This document shows positions 34,805 to 44,081 of a stretch of 51,581 nucleotides of DNA, piece after piece. A program made the position numbers and the translations under genes. Each line of letters opens with the position of its first letter. Positions within the stretch are counted from its first letter, which is position 1. This DNA comes from Candidatus Iainarchaeum sp. (lineage in GTDB: Archaea > Iainarchaeota > Iainarchaeia > Iainarchaeales > JAAZKV01). The stretch covers positions 1-51,581 of the forward strand of contig JAQUZG010000005.1 in the NCBI GenBank assembly GCA_028691435.1, read 5' to 3'. The notes beneath the pieces were generated by a model that ran no database searches, was not told the origin of the DNA, and saw only the letters and a list, made by a program, of their open reading frames with translations.

Positions 34805-35704
34805 ATGGAATGGTTAATCCTTACATTAATTGCAACAATACTTTTTGCAATTACAAATTATATTGATAAATATCTAGTGAAAAAACATTTTAATAATAAT
34901 ATTATAGGATTGATAATAATTTCTTGTTTTATAAGTATTTTAATAATTCCAATTTTTTATATTTTAAAGCCACAAGTAATTTTTATTAATCCATTAACTG
35001 CAATCATATTAATATTAAATGGAGCAATGTTTTTGCTATATCTTTTCCCATACTTTAAATCACTTGATTTAGCAGACACTAACACAGTAATATGTTTGTT
35101 TCAAATGATCCCAATAATTGGATTAATTTTAGGCTGGATATTTTTAAAAGAAACAATAACTTATAATCAACTAATTGCTTGCATATTAATAATTTTTGGA
35201 ACAATATTAATATCAATAGACTTTAAAGAAATAAAGCTAAATAAAAAAGTTTTAATATATATGTTTTTAGCATCAGGAATAATTTGTCTAAATGACCTAA
35301 TATTTAAAATTTTTGCAATCAGTATTGATTTTACAACAGCTAGTTTTTGGCAATATACAGGATATGTCTTTCTTGGAATAATATTATTGATTTTATTTAA
35401 AGACTCAAGAAAAAGTTTAATAAAAAAGTTAACTAAACAAAGCGCATTAATTAAAATAAATATTTTAAATGAAATTATAAATATTGTTGGAATAGTACTA
35501 AGAAGTCTTGCTCTTTTATCAGTTCCAATTGGAATTGTTCAGTTAGTTGGCGGGATACAATCAGCAAATGTTTTTATTTTAGGAATACTTTTTGCATATT
35601 TAATACCGAACTTTTTTAATGAAAATTATTCAAAACAAATAATTATACAAAAAACAATATCATTAGTAATAATTTTTATTGGATTAATATTTTTATCAAT
35701 TTAA
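34805..35704 (+). CDS. EamA/DMT-family transporter
   Basis: The 299 residues make about ten hydrophobic segments in two halves, with the EamA pattern at the end of the first half (IPIIGLILGWIFLKETITYNQLIACILIIFGTILI). Family members export metabolites such as amino acids; substrate unknown. Its stop codon lies in a TTAA tetranucleotide that also supplies the stop codon of the opposing Trm5 gene. Confidence 0.83.
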   Translation: MEWLILTLIATILFAITNYIDKYLVKKHFNNNIIGLIIISCFISILIIPIFYILKPQVIFINPLTAIILILNGAMFLLYLFPYFKSLDLADTNTVICLFQMIPIIGLILGWIFLKETITYNQLIACILIIFGTILISIDFKEIKLNKKVLIYMFLASGIICLNDLIFKIFAISIDFTTASFWQYTGYVFLGIILLILFKDSRKSLIKKLTKQSALIKINILNEIINIVGIVLRSLALLSVPIGIVQLVGGIQSANVFILGILFAYLIPNFFNENYSKQIIIQKTISLVIIFIGLIFLSI

Positions 35705-36552
35705 TTAGTAACCAATATATCAAAGACAACTTGTTCTTTTGTTGGAGAAAATTGTCTTACTCTATTCATTCGTAAAATTTTAACTTCTTTACCTGATTCT
35801 TTAGCACAATCAAAAATTTGTTTTTTTACTAAATCAAAATCTCCTTTTTGAACAATTTCATAAAAATAAATTATTCCATTTGGTTTGATACAAAAAAATG
35901 CTTCTTTTAGAAATTGATATCCAGTATGAGGTAAGGGCATAGCAATTCTATCAAAATAAGCTGGAAATTTTTTATACTGTCTTTTAACATCACCTTTAAT
36001 TAAATCAACTCTATCAACACATTTATTTAATTTTACATTTTCAATTGCAAATTTATGAGCAGATGGGTTTAATTCAATTGCAACTGCTTTTTTCATTTTT
36101 GAATTTTTAGCAAAAACTACTGGATAAGGTGCAACCCCTGAAAAAAAACACCCAACAATTTCATTATCTTTAATTTCTTTAGCAATTCTTAATCTTTCAT
36201 TAGAAAGTCTTGGAGAAAAAAATACTTCACCAAGAGGAACCTTTAATGTAACACCAGATTCTTTATAAGTTGCAATTAAGTTTTTTTTACCAGCTATAAC
36301 TTTAACTTTTTGAACTCTAAATTTACCTTCATGATCACTTTCAATTGAACAAACAGTTTCAAATCTCTTATTTAATTTAAGTAAAGTTTCACCAATTAAT
36401 TTCTTTTTTTTATCTAATTCTTTTGGTATTTCAATAACTGCAATATTCCCAAAAGAATCAAAAGCCTTTGGAGCAAAAGCAAATTCAGTTTTTGTTAAAC
36501 TACTTTTTAACGCACTTTTCAAATTATTAGATTCCACAAAATTCACAACCAC
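35701..36552 (-). CDS. trm5: tRNA (guanine37-N1)-methyltransferase, Trm5 family
   Basis: The 283 residues include the Trm5 blocks VPLGEVFFSPRLSNERLRIAKEI, GCFFSGVAPYPVVFAKN (SAM motif I), AVAIELNPSAHKFAIENVKLN and the catalytic-loop variant RIAMPLPHTGYQFL. It places m1G at position 37 of tRNAs, which prevents +1 frameshifts. Several GTG codons near the start make the exact N-terminus uncertain (36552, 36546 or 36537). The length is that of the short archaeal Trm5 forms. Confidence 0.9.
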   Translation of the reverse strand: MVVNFVESNNLKSALKSSLTKTEFAFAPKAFDSFGNIAVIEIPKELDKKKKLIGETLLKLNKRFETVCSIESDHEGKFRVQKVKVIAGKKNLIATYKESGVTLKVPLGEVFFSPRLSNERLRIAKEIKDNEIVGCFFSGVAPYPVVFAKNSKMKKAVAIELNPSAHKFAIENVKLNKCVDRVDLIKGDVKRQYKKFPAYFDRIAMPLPHTGYQFLKEAFFCIKPNGIIYFYEIVQKGDFDLVKKQIFDCAKESGKEVKILRMNRVRQFSPTKEQVVFDILVTN

Positions 36553-36609
36553 AAGTATAAAGAAAATAACAATAAAAGTATTTAAAAGATTAACAATCTA
36601 AGTTTCTTT

Positions 36610-37452
36610 ATGGATTTTATTAAAGACTTTTTTATAGACCCAATCATTAATCCAGCAAATTCAGGATACAATTTAGTAAACACGGTAATTTATTTAATTT
36701 TAATGATTTTCGCGTGTGTAGCAATTTATTTTTTATTAAATAAAAAAATTAAATTTAATAATAATTTTTTAACTGCACTTTTACCCTATATTTTATTTGG
36801 AATTTCAATGAGAGTGATTATGCACCAAGTTGAAGCAGGATTACTTGTGTCAGATTTAATTAGAAAAACAGCTAATCCCCTTGAAATTGGATTTTATTTT
36901 TTTACACCCGGAATTTGGATACTAACATTTAGTTTAGTAATAATTGGACTTTTAATAAGTGAAATTTGGAAAGAAATTAAATTAAAACGATTATTTTACT
37001 TTGGATTAATTATAATGGCTTTTCCATTAATATACAACTTATTACATTTTAATCAATGGCCAGTTTTTTTAGGAGTTACAATTTTAATTTTTGGAGTTGC
37101 TTCACTAGTTTGTTATTTAATAAATAAATTTACAAAATATAAAATCCTTAATGACAAATTAAATTATTTTATTGTTATTGGGCAAGGTTTTGATGGAATT
37201 GCTTCTGCAATCGCAATAGCATTTTTTAATTTTTCAGAGCAACATGTATTATCAAATGTAATTATACAAATTCATCCAGGATTATTTGTAATAATAAAAT
37301 TAATAATTGCAATTTTAATTTGTTATTCACTTGATGATTATTTAAAAGAAAATGAGAATAAAGAACAATTAGTAAATTTTGTTAAATTAATAATTGCAAT
37401 ACTTGGACTTGCAACTGGATTAGCAAGTTTATTTAAACTTGGAATAATTTAA
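36610..37452 (+). CDS. DUF63-family membrane protein
   Basis: The 280 residues make about eight membrane segments. The start (FIKDFFIDPIINPANSGYNLVNTVIY) and the blocks YILFGISMRVIMHQVEA and GQGFDGIASAIAIAFF are typical of archaeal DUF63, a conserved family without an established function. Its last codon shares a TTAA tetranucleotide with the opposing gene. Confidence 0.88.
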   Translation: MDFIKDFFIDPIINPANSGYNLVNTVIYLILMIFACVAIYFLLNKKIKFNNNFLTALLPYILFGISMRVIMHQVEAGLLVSDLIRKTANPLEIGFYFFTPGIWILTFSLVIIGLLISEIWKEIKLKRLFYFGLIIMAFPLIYNLLHFNQWPVFLGVTILIFGVASLVCYLINKFTKYKILNDKLNYFIVIGQGFDGIASAIAIAFFNFSEQHVLSNVIIQIHPGLFVIIKLIIAILICYSLDDYLKENENKEQLVNFVKLIIAILGLATGLASLFKLGII

Positions 37453-37832
37453 TTAATTTTAGCTAGTGGTCCAACGTGAATTATTTTTAAAGTAATTAAT
37501 TTTCTATATAATGTCACAACACTTGATTGGGTTGTGCCTTGGTTATTTAATTTAAAATTTATTTGTTTAGCTTTTTTTGAAAGATTAAGCGATAATTCTT
37601 CAACACCAAGCAAATTATTTTTTTGTAATTCTAAAATTATTTCAGTTGCAAGTGCTTGTTCTCTTGGACTTAATTTAGAATGTAAAATCAAATCAATTGC
37701 ATTTGGTTTAGGAACTTTGATTTTAACTTTTGGAGTAGGCAATCTTTTTTTTCGAAAATTTGGTTTTTCACCAAACATTTTTCGTCTTGAACTAAAAGGA
37801 TCCATTCCAACTGCACGATATATTTTACCCAT
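37449..37832 (-). CDS. basic hypothetical protein, possible wHTH at C-terminus
   Basis: The 127 residues are very basic and Pro-containing over the first 45 (RRKMFGEKPNFRKKRLPTPKVKIKVPKPN). A helical C-terminal half (LSPREQALATEIILELQKNNLLGVEELSLNLSKKAKQINFKLN to TLYRKLITLKIIHVG) could form a winged helix. No family is recognised. It is divergent from dph5 and overlaps the DUF63 stop by four bases. Confidence 0.6.
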   Translation of the reverse strand: MGKIYRAVGMDPFSSRRKMFGEKPNFRKKRLPTPKVKIKVPKPNAIDLILHSKLSPREQALATEIILELQKNNLLGVEELSLNLSKKAKQINFKLNNQGTTQSSVVTLYRKLITLKIIHVGPLAKIN

Positions 37833-37891
37833 AACAAGATAAACAATTCAACAATTATTAAACTTTTCTAATTCTAAACTATTTGATAAAC

Positions 37892-38650
37892 ATGTTATAT
37901 TTAATTGGAATTGGACTTAAACCTAGTCACTTGACAATAGAAGCAAAAGAAGCTTTACAAAAGTGTGATGAAATATATCTTGAAGAATACACTAGTCAAT
38001 ATTCACAAGGTCATTTAGATGAACTTAAACAAATCATTGAAAAAGAATTTAAAGTAATAAATCGAATAGAAACTGAAGAATCATTACCTGAAAAATTAAT
38101 GATTGCAAAAGATAAAAATATCGCATTAATGATTTTTGGAAATGCATTAACTGCAACAACACACATTCAATTTTTACTTGATGCAAAAGAAAAAGGAATC
38201 AAAATAAAAATTATCCCTGGCATTTCAATTACAAATTACATTGCTGAATCTGGACTTGATGAGTATAAATTTGGCAGAACTGTAACAATTTGCTACCAAT
38301 TAGATAATTTTAAACCAGAATCATTTTATCATCAAATAAAAGAAAATCAAAAAAATGGATTACATACACTTTGTTTACTTGATATTAAAAAAGATCAAAG
38401 TCCAACAAGATTAATGAATTGTAAAGAAGCAATTGAAATTATCAATGAAATTGAAAAAAGACACAATGAAGAAAATAATTTTAATTATATTGGATTAGTT
38501 TGCATGGGATCAGACAATCAAAAAATAATTATTGGAAAAGAAAAAATAATCAATAGTTGTGAAGTAGAAAAATTATATCCACAAACTTTAATTATTAGTG
38601 GAAAAATAAATGAAAAAGAAAAAGAATGTCTTGAAAATTTATATAATTAA
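37892..38650 (+). CDS. dph5: diphthine synthase
   Basis: The protein starts MLYLIGIGLKPSHLTIEAKEALQKCDEIYLEEYTS, the tetrapyrrole-methylase-fold N-terminus of Dph5/DphB. GNALTATTHIQFLLDAKEKGIKIKIIPGIS and FGRTVTICYQLDNFKPESFY follow, and LCLLDIKKDQSPTRLMN is also characteristic. It methylates the modified His of elongation factor 2 during diphthamide synthesis. The ATG at 37892 is preferred to the TTG at 37883. Length of about 252 residues is normal. Confidence 0.95.
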   Translation: MLYLIGIGLKPSHLTIEAKEALQKCDEIYLEEYTSQYSQGHLDELKQIIEKEFKVINRIETEESLPEKLMIAKDKNIALMIFGNALTATTHIQFLLDAKEKGIKIKIIPGISITNYIAESGLDEYKFGRTVTICYQLDNFKPESFYHQIKENQKNGLHTLCLLDIKKDQSPTRLMNCKEAIEIINEIEKRHNEENNFNYIGLVCMGSDNQKIIIGKEKIINSCEVEKLYPQTLIISGKINEKEKECLENLYN

Positions 38651-38683
38651 ATTAATCATGAATATTAAATAAAAGTGAATTTT

Positions 38684-38971
38684 ATGGATGATAAAATAAT
38701 TATTGAAAAAGTTGAAAAATATGCAAAAATAACTAAAAAGGGAATAGATGAAATTAAAGTTAAACCCAATTTAAATGAAAAAGAAAAAAAAATTGCATTA
38801 GATTTTTTATCAATGGCTAAAAATTATTATTCAGATGGCTTATTTTTTAAAGAAAAAAAAGATTATTTAACTGCACTTGCTTCTTTTTCTTATGCCCATG
38901 CTTGGCTAGATAGTGGTGTTAGAGCACATCTTTTTGATGCAACAGACGATCAATTGTTCACTTTACCCTAA
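38684..38971 (+). CDS. DUF357-family protein
   Basis: The product is about 95 helical residues. The C-terminal KDYLTALASFSYAHAWLDSGVRAHLF is typical of archaeal DUF357, a small helical family of unknown role. The ATG at 38684 is likely; the GTG at 38675 used by the track falls in a GTGA ribosome-binding-like sequence. It follows dph5 by about 30 bases and is probably co-transcribed. Confidence 0.8.
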   Translation: MDDKIIIEKVEKYAKITKKGIDEIKVKPNLNEKEKKIALDFLSMAKNYYSDGLFFKEKKDYLTALASFSYAHAWLDSGVRAHLFDATDDQLFTLP

Positions 38972-39022
38972 ATTTACTCGACCAAAAAAGTTTTTAACTT
39001 AGTTGTATTATAATTAGATTAT

Positions 39023-39526
39023 ATGTCTATATATAGTCCACGACCAAATATTGGCAATATTATTCCAAAAATTAAAAAACCATCTTTAAACAATGGTGGA
39101 ATAAGCGATTTAATAACAAGTTCTCTAGGAATAGTAGTAATATTAATTTTAATTTTTGCTATTGCCATTGTTGCAATAAATTATTTTGTTAATTTAACAG
39201 AAAGTAATGCAATAGGTGTTAGATGGAAAAATAATCCACTTGATTTAACAAAAGATCCAAAAAACAATGCTGAACTAATTTTAACTTTAATTAATAATAG
39301 TAAAGATACTAAAAATCTTGAATTAATTGTTGATACTAAATCAAATGAATTAATTATTTATTGCCCTACAAAAAGTTTTGAAAATGTAGAAGCTGGAAAT
39401 TATAGAGAAGTAAGTTGTATTGTGAGAAGAGATCCAAATAGAAATATTTATTCTGGAGAATATAGCATTCAAATAAAAACAAATTTAAGCGATACAAAAA
39501 CTATATTAAAAGTAATTGCTAATTAA
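39023..39526 (+). CDS. single-span surface protein, unknown
   Basis: The 167 residues have a Pro-rich cytoplasmic start, one membrane segment (about 34-56, GIVVILILIFAIAIVAINYFV) and an exterior beta-rich domain of about 105 residues (AELILTLINNSKDTKNLELIVDTKSNELIIY) with two Cys that could pair. The shape resembles an Ig-like exterior domain. It is similar in plan to the 23486 protein but much smaller. No family is recognised. Confidence 0.62.
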   Translation: MSIYSPRPNIGNIIPKIKKPSLNNGGISDLITSSLGIVVILILIFAIAIVAINYFVNLTESNAIGVRWKNNPLDLTKDPKNNAELILTLINNSKDTKNLELIVDTKSNELIIYCPTKSFENVEAGNYREVSCIVRRDPNRNIYSGEYSIQIKTNLSDTKTILKVIAN

Positions 39527-39634
39527 AATTAATTTTTATTAAATTAAATATTAATTAAACTTATTTTATATAATCAAATTTTGTTCTAAAAATAGTTTAA
39601 GTTAATTTAAAAATATTTAATATGATTATAAAAT

Positions 39635-40132
39635 ATGCAAAACATAAATGATTATAATAATTATTTAAGTAAAAAAACTGCAGAGCTTATTCGTGAAAAT
39701 TTTTCAACTAAAGAAATTACTAATTTACTTGTTGTTAAAACTGGTCAAAGATGGAAAAGAACATTAGGTCACATAAAAACTTTAAACCACAAAGATTATG
39801 GGTCTTTAATTGAAATTAATCCCCTTCTTTTTGATTTAGATGTGCCAGAATATGTTTTAGATTATGTAATAATGCATGAATTAACACACTATTTTCAAGG
39901 CTTTGCAAGTAATCAAGAGCGAAAACATAAACACCCCCATAAGGGAGGAGTAGTTGAGAAAGAACTTGCTCGCCTAGGTTGGAAAGAAATACAAGAAAAA
40001 TCAGACAAATGGATAAAAGAAAACTGGTCAAAAATACTTGTTAAAAATAATCTTAATCCATACAAGAAAAAAATTAGACGAAAAAGAATAATTAGAAAAT
40101 CAATTTTATCTTTTATTAGATTATTTAGTTAA
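39635..40132 (+). CDS. SprT/YgjP-like zinc metallopeptidase
   Basis: The 165 residues contain the gluzincin motif VIMHELTHYFQGF (HExxH form HELTH) and a likely third ligand in KHKHPHKGG, preceded by INPLLFDLDVPEYVLDYV. This is the DUF45/SprT-like minimal metallopeptidase plan. Homologues include SprT/Spartan-type proteases; the substrate is unknown. A leaderless or short-leader start is likely, with TATA-like sequence just upstream. Confidence 0.82.
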   Translation: MQNINDYNNYLSKKTAELIRENFSTKEITNLLVVKTGQRWKRTLGHIKTLNHKDYGSLIEINPLLFDLDVPEYVLDYVIMHELTHYFQGFASNQERKHKHPHKGGVVEKELARLGWKEIQEKSDKWIKENWSKILVKNNLNPYKKKIRRKRIIRKSILSFIRLFS

Positions 40133-40188
40133 TAATTATTAAAATTTAAAAAAATTGATTAAAATTAATAATTAACTAATTACTAAAA

Positions 40189-41283
40189 TTAGTTTTTGTA
40201 ATAATTTTCTTTTAAATAATGTATTACATTTTGTTTAAAATTATTAAAATGTTCTTTTGGTAAACCAAATCCACCAGCAGGAACGTGTCCCCCCCCTTGT
40301 GCACCATCAATATTTTTTAATGATTCATTGATCACCTTTCCAACATTTACCTTAAAATCACTTCGTCTAAATGACCCTTTTGCTAAATTTCCATCAAATG
40401 AATAAATTACAACTGTCTTATCTTTTAATTCACTAGATAAAATATTAGATAATTTTGAAGCAGTATGCGGTTTAGCTTCAAAAAAAATTAATTCTAAATC
40501 ATCAAATTTTTCTGCTTCTTGAAAAAATCTATCTTTTTCACTTTCAATTAATTTAATGTATTCATCTTTTAATTTAAAAAAGTTTGATTCTTTAATATCT
40601 GCTAAGTGAGATTCATAAAGTACATTAAATAACATTATTTTTTGATCAGTATATACTGAACAAATTGTTTTAATTGTATCTGCAACTTCAACAAAATAAG
40701 ATTTTTCAAATTGACTTTTTGCTAAATATTTTTCTTCAACATTTTTAATAAAATCTAGCCATTCACTTCCAGCAGTATCTCCAATTAAACCAACTACTGT
40801 AAAAAAATCACTTTTATCAAAATCTTTACCAAAAAAATCATAAACTACTTTACAAGTAGGATATTGGGAAGGGGCATTAATTGAAAATAATTGAGGTTTA
40901 ATGATTAAAGAAACAACATTTGAATTAAACACAAAATTAGTTGGAGAAGGGTGATGATCAAAAATTAAAACTTTAATTTTATTATCTGTTTGATTTGAAA
41001 TACTAGTTAAATTTTGATTTACAATGTCTTCACTTAAATCAAGAAACACAAAAAAATCAGGTTTAAATTGATCTAATTTTCTATTAAAATAAATCTTTTT
41101 TTTATCATTTTTATCATTAAAAAAAACATCAACTTTTTGTTTATTTATTTCTAAAAATCTCTTCATTTGTAAGGCGCTAGTAAACCCATCTTCGTCATCA
41201 TCAGTAACAATAAGAATTTTTTTTATATTTTCTAATTCTAAAAAATTAACTGCTTGTGATTTTAAATCTTCTAAATTTTGCAT
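40189..41283 (-). CDS. DHH-family phosphoesterase (RecJ-like/NrnA-like)
   Basis: The 364 residues carry the DHH motifs: VTDDDEDGFTSALQMKRFL (motif I), FVFLDLSED, FDHHPSP (DHH) and GLIGDTAGSEWLDF. The C-terminal DHHA1 motif is GGGHVPAGGFGLP. Enzymes of this family cleave phosphodiesters, as single-strand exonucleases or oligoribonucleases; in archaea RecJ-like forms also act with the replication helicase. It is divergent from glyS. Confidence 0.9.
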   Translation of the reverse strand: MQNLEDLKSQAVNFLELENIKKILIVTDDDEDGFTSALQMKRFLEINKQKVDVFFNDKNDKKKIYFNRKLDQFKPDFFVFLDLSEDIVNQNLTSISNQTDNKIKVLIFDHHPSPTNFVFNSNVVSLIIKPQLFSINAPSQYPTCKVVYDFFGKDFDKSDFFTVVGLIGDTAGSEWLDFIKNVEEKYLAKSQFEKSYFVEVADTIKTICSVYTDQKIMLFNVLYESHLADIKESNFFKLKDEYIKLIESEKDRFFQEAEKFDDLELIFFEAKPHTASKLSNILSSELKDKTVVIYSFDGNLAKGSFRRSDFKVNVGKVINESLKNIDGAQGGGHVPAGGFGLPKEHFNNFKQNVIHYLKENYYKN

Positions 41284-41367
41284 ATTTACACAAAAAATTA
41301 CATAGAATAACCTTTTTATTACTTTATATAAGAGAAATATTTAAACAAAAATTCAAAAGTGATTTAT

Positions 41368-42885
41368 ATGGCTGAAAATAAAGAAAGTTTAAATGAAAAA
41401 AAAGAATTTCAATTAGAGCTAGCTAAATACTTGGCTGAAAAAGACTTTATTTATGGACCAGAACCTGAACTATATTCTCCAATGGCTGGATTTTACTCTT
41501 ATGGCTTACTTGGAAAAGCAATGAAAAATAATCTTGAAAACACAATTAGAAAAGTATTTATTAAAAATGGTTTTTTTGAAATGGAATTTCCACTAATAAG
41601 TCCTGAAATAATTTGGAAAGCATCGGGACACCTTGATGGATTTAATGATCCCGTAATTAGTTGTTCAAAATGTAATAGTTCTTTTAGAGCAGATAAATTA
41701 ATTGAAGAACAAACTGGAATTGCTGCTGATTCTTTTAAAGATGAACAATTGATTGAAACTATTAAAGAAAAAGAAGTTACTTGCCCATCTTGTAAAGGTA
41801 GATTTAATCTTGAAATTAAAAGACATAGTCTAATGATGAAAACCACAATTGGTAGAGATATTGTTGCTTACAACAGACCAGAAACTGCAACAACAACTTA
41901 CCTCCCATTTAAAAGATACGCACAATTTTTTAGACAAAAATTACCTTTTACAGTTTTTCAAATTGGTAAAGCATTTAGAAACGAAATTTCTCCTCGTCAA
42001 CATTTACTAAGACAAAGAGAATTTACACAAGCCGAATCCCAAATGTTTTTAAGTAAAGAAATGAAACAAAATTTTGAATTATTTGAAGATATAAAAAAAA
42101 TAAAACTTCCACTTTGGACTGAAGAAATGCAAAAAACAGAAAAAAAGTGGATTGAAATAACAGTTGAAGATGCAATAAAAAATAAAGTTTTAAAGAATAA
42201 AGCTTATGCTTGGAATTTATGGTTAAGTTATGAAATATTAACTAGTGCAGGAATTCCAAAAGACAAAATTAGATTTAGACAACATTGGTCTGATGAAAAA
42301 GCATTTTATAGTGATGATACATGGGATCTTGAAATTTTATTAAATTCATTTGGTTGGGTAGAAATGGTTGGAATAAGTGATAGAACAAATTATGATTTAA
42401 ATCAACATGCAAAATTTTCAAAACAAGAATTAAATGTTCGACTTGAAAATGGAGAAAAAATTGTCCCTGATGTAATTGAAATTGCATTTGGTGTGGATAG
42501 ACCATTTTATGCATTACTTGACTTAGCATTTTTTAGAAGAGAAGATGCACAAAGAACAGTTCTTTCTTTACCATATAACATAGTTCCAATACAAATTGGA
42601 TTATTACCTTTATTAAAAAAAGATAATCTACCAGAAAAAGCAAAAGAAATAATGAAAGAATTAGATGATTATAGAGTTTATTACGATGAAACTGCAAGTA
42701 TTGGAAAAAGATATTCTAGACTTGATGCAATTGGTGTTCCATTTTGTATTACAGTTGATCATCAAACATTAGAAGATAACACAGTAACAATTAGAGAAAG
42801 AGATTCATTAAAACAAATAAGAATAAAGATTAGTGAATTAAATGAAAAATTAAAATCATTTTTTAAAGATGGGTTTAAGGAATAA
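41368..42885 (+). CDS. glyS: glycyl-tRNA synthetase, archaeal/eukaryotic dimeric type
   Basis: The product is about 505 residues. IYGPEPELYSPMAGFYSYGLLGKAMKNNLEN and KASGHLDGFNDPVISCSKCN start the catalytic core. A zinc-like CxxC pair (CSKC...CPSCKG) lies in the insertion. Motif 2 includes FQIGKAFRNEISPRQHLLRQREFTQAE and motif 3 EIAFGVDRPFYALLD, with an anticodon-binding domain at the C-terminus. The ATG at 41368 is preferred; the GTG at 41359 is part of the AGTGAT ribosome binding site. nop5 follows after 14 bases. Confidence 0.96.
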   Translation: MAENKESLNEKKEFQLELAKYLAEKDFIYGPEPELYSPMAGFYSYGLLGKAMKNNLENTIRKVFIKNGFFEMEFPLISPEIIWKASGHLDGFNDPVISCSKCNSSFRADKLIEEQTGIAADSFKDEQLIETIKEKEVTCPSCKGRFNLEIKRHSLMMKTTIGRDIVAYNRPETATTTYLPFKRYAQFFRQKLPFTVFQIGKAFRNEISPRQHLLRQREFTQAESQMFLSKEMKQNFELFEDIKKIKLPLWTEEMQKTEKKWIEITVEDAIKNKVLKNKAYAWNLWLSYEILTSAGIPKDKIRFRQHWSDEKAFYSDDTWDLEILLNSFGWVEMVGISDRTNYDLNQHAKFSKQELNVRLENGEKIVPDVIEIAFGVDRPFYALLDLAFFRREDAQRTVLSLPYNIVPIQIGLLPLLKKDNLPEKAKEIMKELDDYRVYYDETASIGKRYSRLDAIGVPFCITVDHQTLEDNTVTIRERDSLKQIRIKISELNEKLKSFFKDGFKE

Positions 42886-42899
42886 TTGAATTTAAATAG

Positions 42900-43556
42900 A
42901 TGAAAAACAATAAATTAATGGACACGAATATTATGGATAGAAGAGACTTAAGAAAAAAATTAATTAGAAAAACTCAAAGAGAGATTGAAGAAAATCTTGC
43001 ACTTAACGAAGTTCACATTATAAAAGCTGTAAATATTATTAGTGATCTTGAAACTATTAGTAACTTAATGGCTGAAAATATTAGTGACTGGAAAAAAAGA
43101 AATCCAACTGGCGAATCTAGTATTATGTTTGAAGAATTAATTAAAAATCAAAAATCTATTGAAGAAGAAAAAGATAGATTAACTGAATTTATTGAAAGTG
43201 AAATGAAAAAAGAATTACCTAATTTTTCAGAAATTGCTGGATCAATTCTTGGAGCTAAGATTTTATCAGAAGCAGGAAGTAAGAAAAAATTAATGTTAAT
43301 TCCATCTTCAACAATGCAATTACTTGGAGCAAGTAAAGCTTTATTTAACCACTTAAAAAGACGAGGAAAATGTCCAAAACATGGACTTATTTTTAATCAT
43401 CCATATTTACAAAAATTACCTAAAAATAAAAGAGGAAAAGCTGCAAGAATTTTAGCTGGAAAATTATCTATTGCTGTAAAAATTGATTATTTTGGAACAG
43501 GAAACAAAGCAAAAGAACTAAAAAAAGAAATCGAAGAAAAAATTAGCAAACTTTAA
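42900..43556 (+). CDS. short Nop5/Nop56-58-like C/D RNP protein lacking the N-terminal domain
   Basis: The 218 residues keep part of the coiled coil (IIKAVNIISDLETISNLMAENISDWKK) and the complete Nop domain: NFSEIAGSILGAKILSEAGSKKKLMLIPSSTMQLLGASKALFNHLK, KHGLIFNHPYLQKLPKNKRGKAARILAGKL. Archaeal Nop5 is usually about 370 or more residues; the missing N-terminal part binds fibrillarin. glyS ends 14 bases upstream, so there is no room for it. The Nop domain binds C/D guide RNA and L7Ae. The fibrillarin gene is close by at 44082. Confidence 0.9.
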   Translation: MKNNKLMDTNIMDRRDLRKKLIRKTQREIEENLALNEVHIIKAVNIISDLETISNLMAENISDWKKRNPTGESSIMFEELIKNQKSIEEEKDRLTEFIESEMKKELPNFSEIAGSILGAKILSEAGSKKKLMLIPSSTMQLLGASKALFNHLKRRGKCPKHGLIFNHPYLQKLPKNKRGKAARILAGKLSIAVKIDYFGTGNKAKELKKEIEEKISKL

Positions 43557-44011
43557 ATTTCTTTTTTTTTCAAATAATCATTTAATTTAATATTTTTATT
43601 TAATTTAATATAAGACATTGGGGGCAAAAATCCTACATTTGCACTTTTTAATTCTTCTAAACTTATTTCTTTATTAAATTTTATAATTTTTAATACCGGC
43701 AAAGCAAATGCTTTATTTACACCTAAAAAATAGTTATTTAATTTATCTTTAGTATCATATTTATTTTTTTCTAATAAATTTATCAAATTTTCAGGATTAT
43801 CTATTATAGGTTTATCAAAAATAATATAACCAGTAATTTTACCAATTGGTATGGTTTCATACAAATATACTTTTATTGGATTAAAATAATTTTCAAATCG
43901 TTTTCTAAATTCATGAGGCTTTATTCCTTTATACAAAGCATCAGCCGAACCATGATGTATGGATAAAATATAAACATCTAAATTATGATCTTGCATATAA
44001 ATATCATTCAT
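43553..44011 (-). CDS. ASCH-like domain protein
   Basis: The product is about 152 residues. YILSIHHGSADALYKGIKPHEFRKRF, VYLYETIPIGKITGYIIFDKPII and a C-terminal FLPPMSYIKL pattern match ASCH/PUA-like beta-barrel proteins thought to bind RNA or modified nucleic acid. It is inserted on the opposite strand between nop5 and fibrillarin, and its stop shares TTAA with nop5. Start could be ATG 44011 or 43996; the track's GTG at 44020 is less likely. Confidence 0.72.
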   Translation of the reverse strand: MNDIYMQDHNLDVYILSIHHGSADALYKGIKPHEFRKRFENYFNPIKVYLYETIPIGKITGYIIFDKPIIDNPENLINLLEKNKYDTKDKLNNYFLGVNKAFALPVLKIIKFNKEISLEELKSANVGFLPPMSYIKLNKNIKLNDYLKKKEI

Positions 44012-44081
44012 TAAAAACACTTTTAAAATAATTAATCAAAGTATACAAAGCTTATTATAATTAATTTTATATAAATTAATT

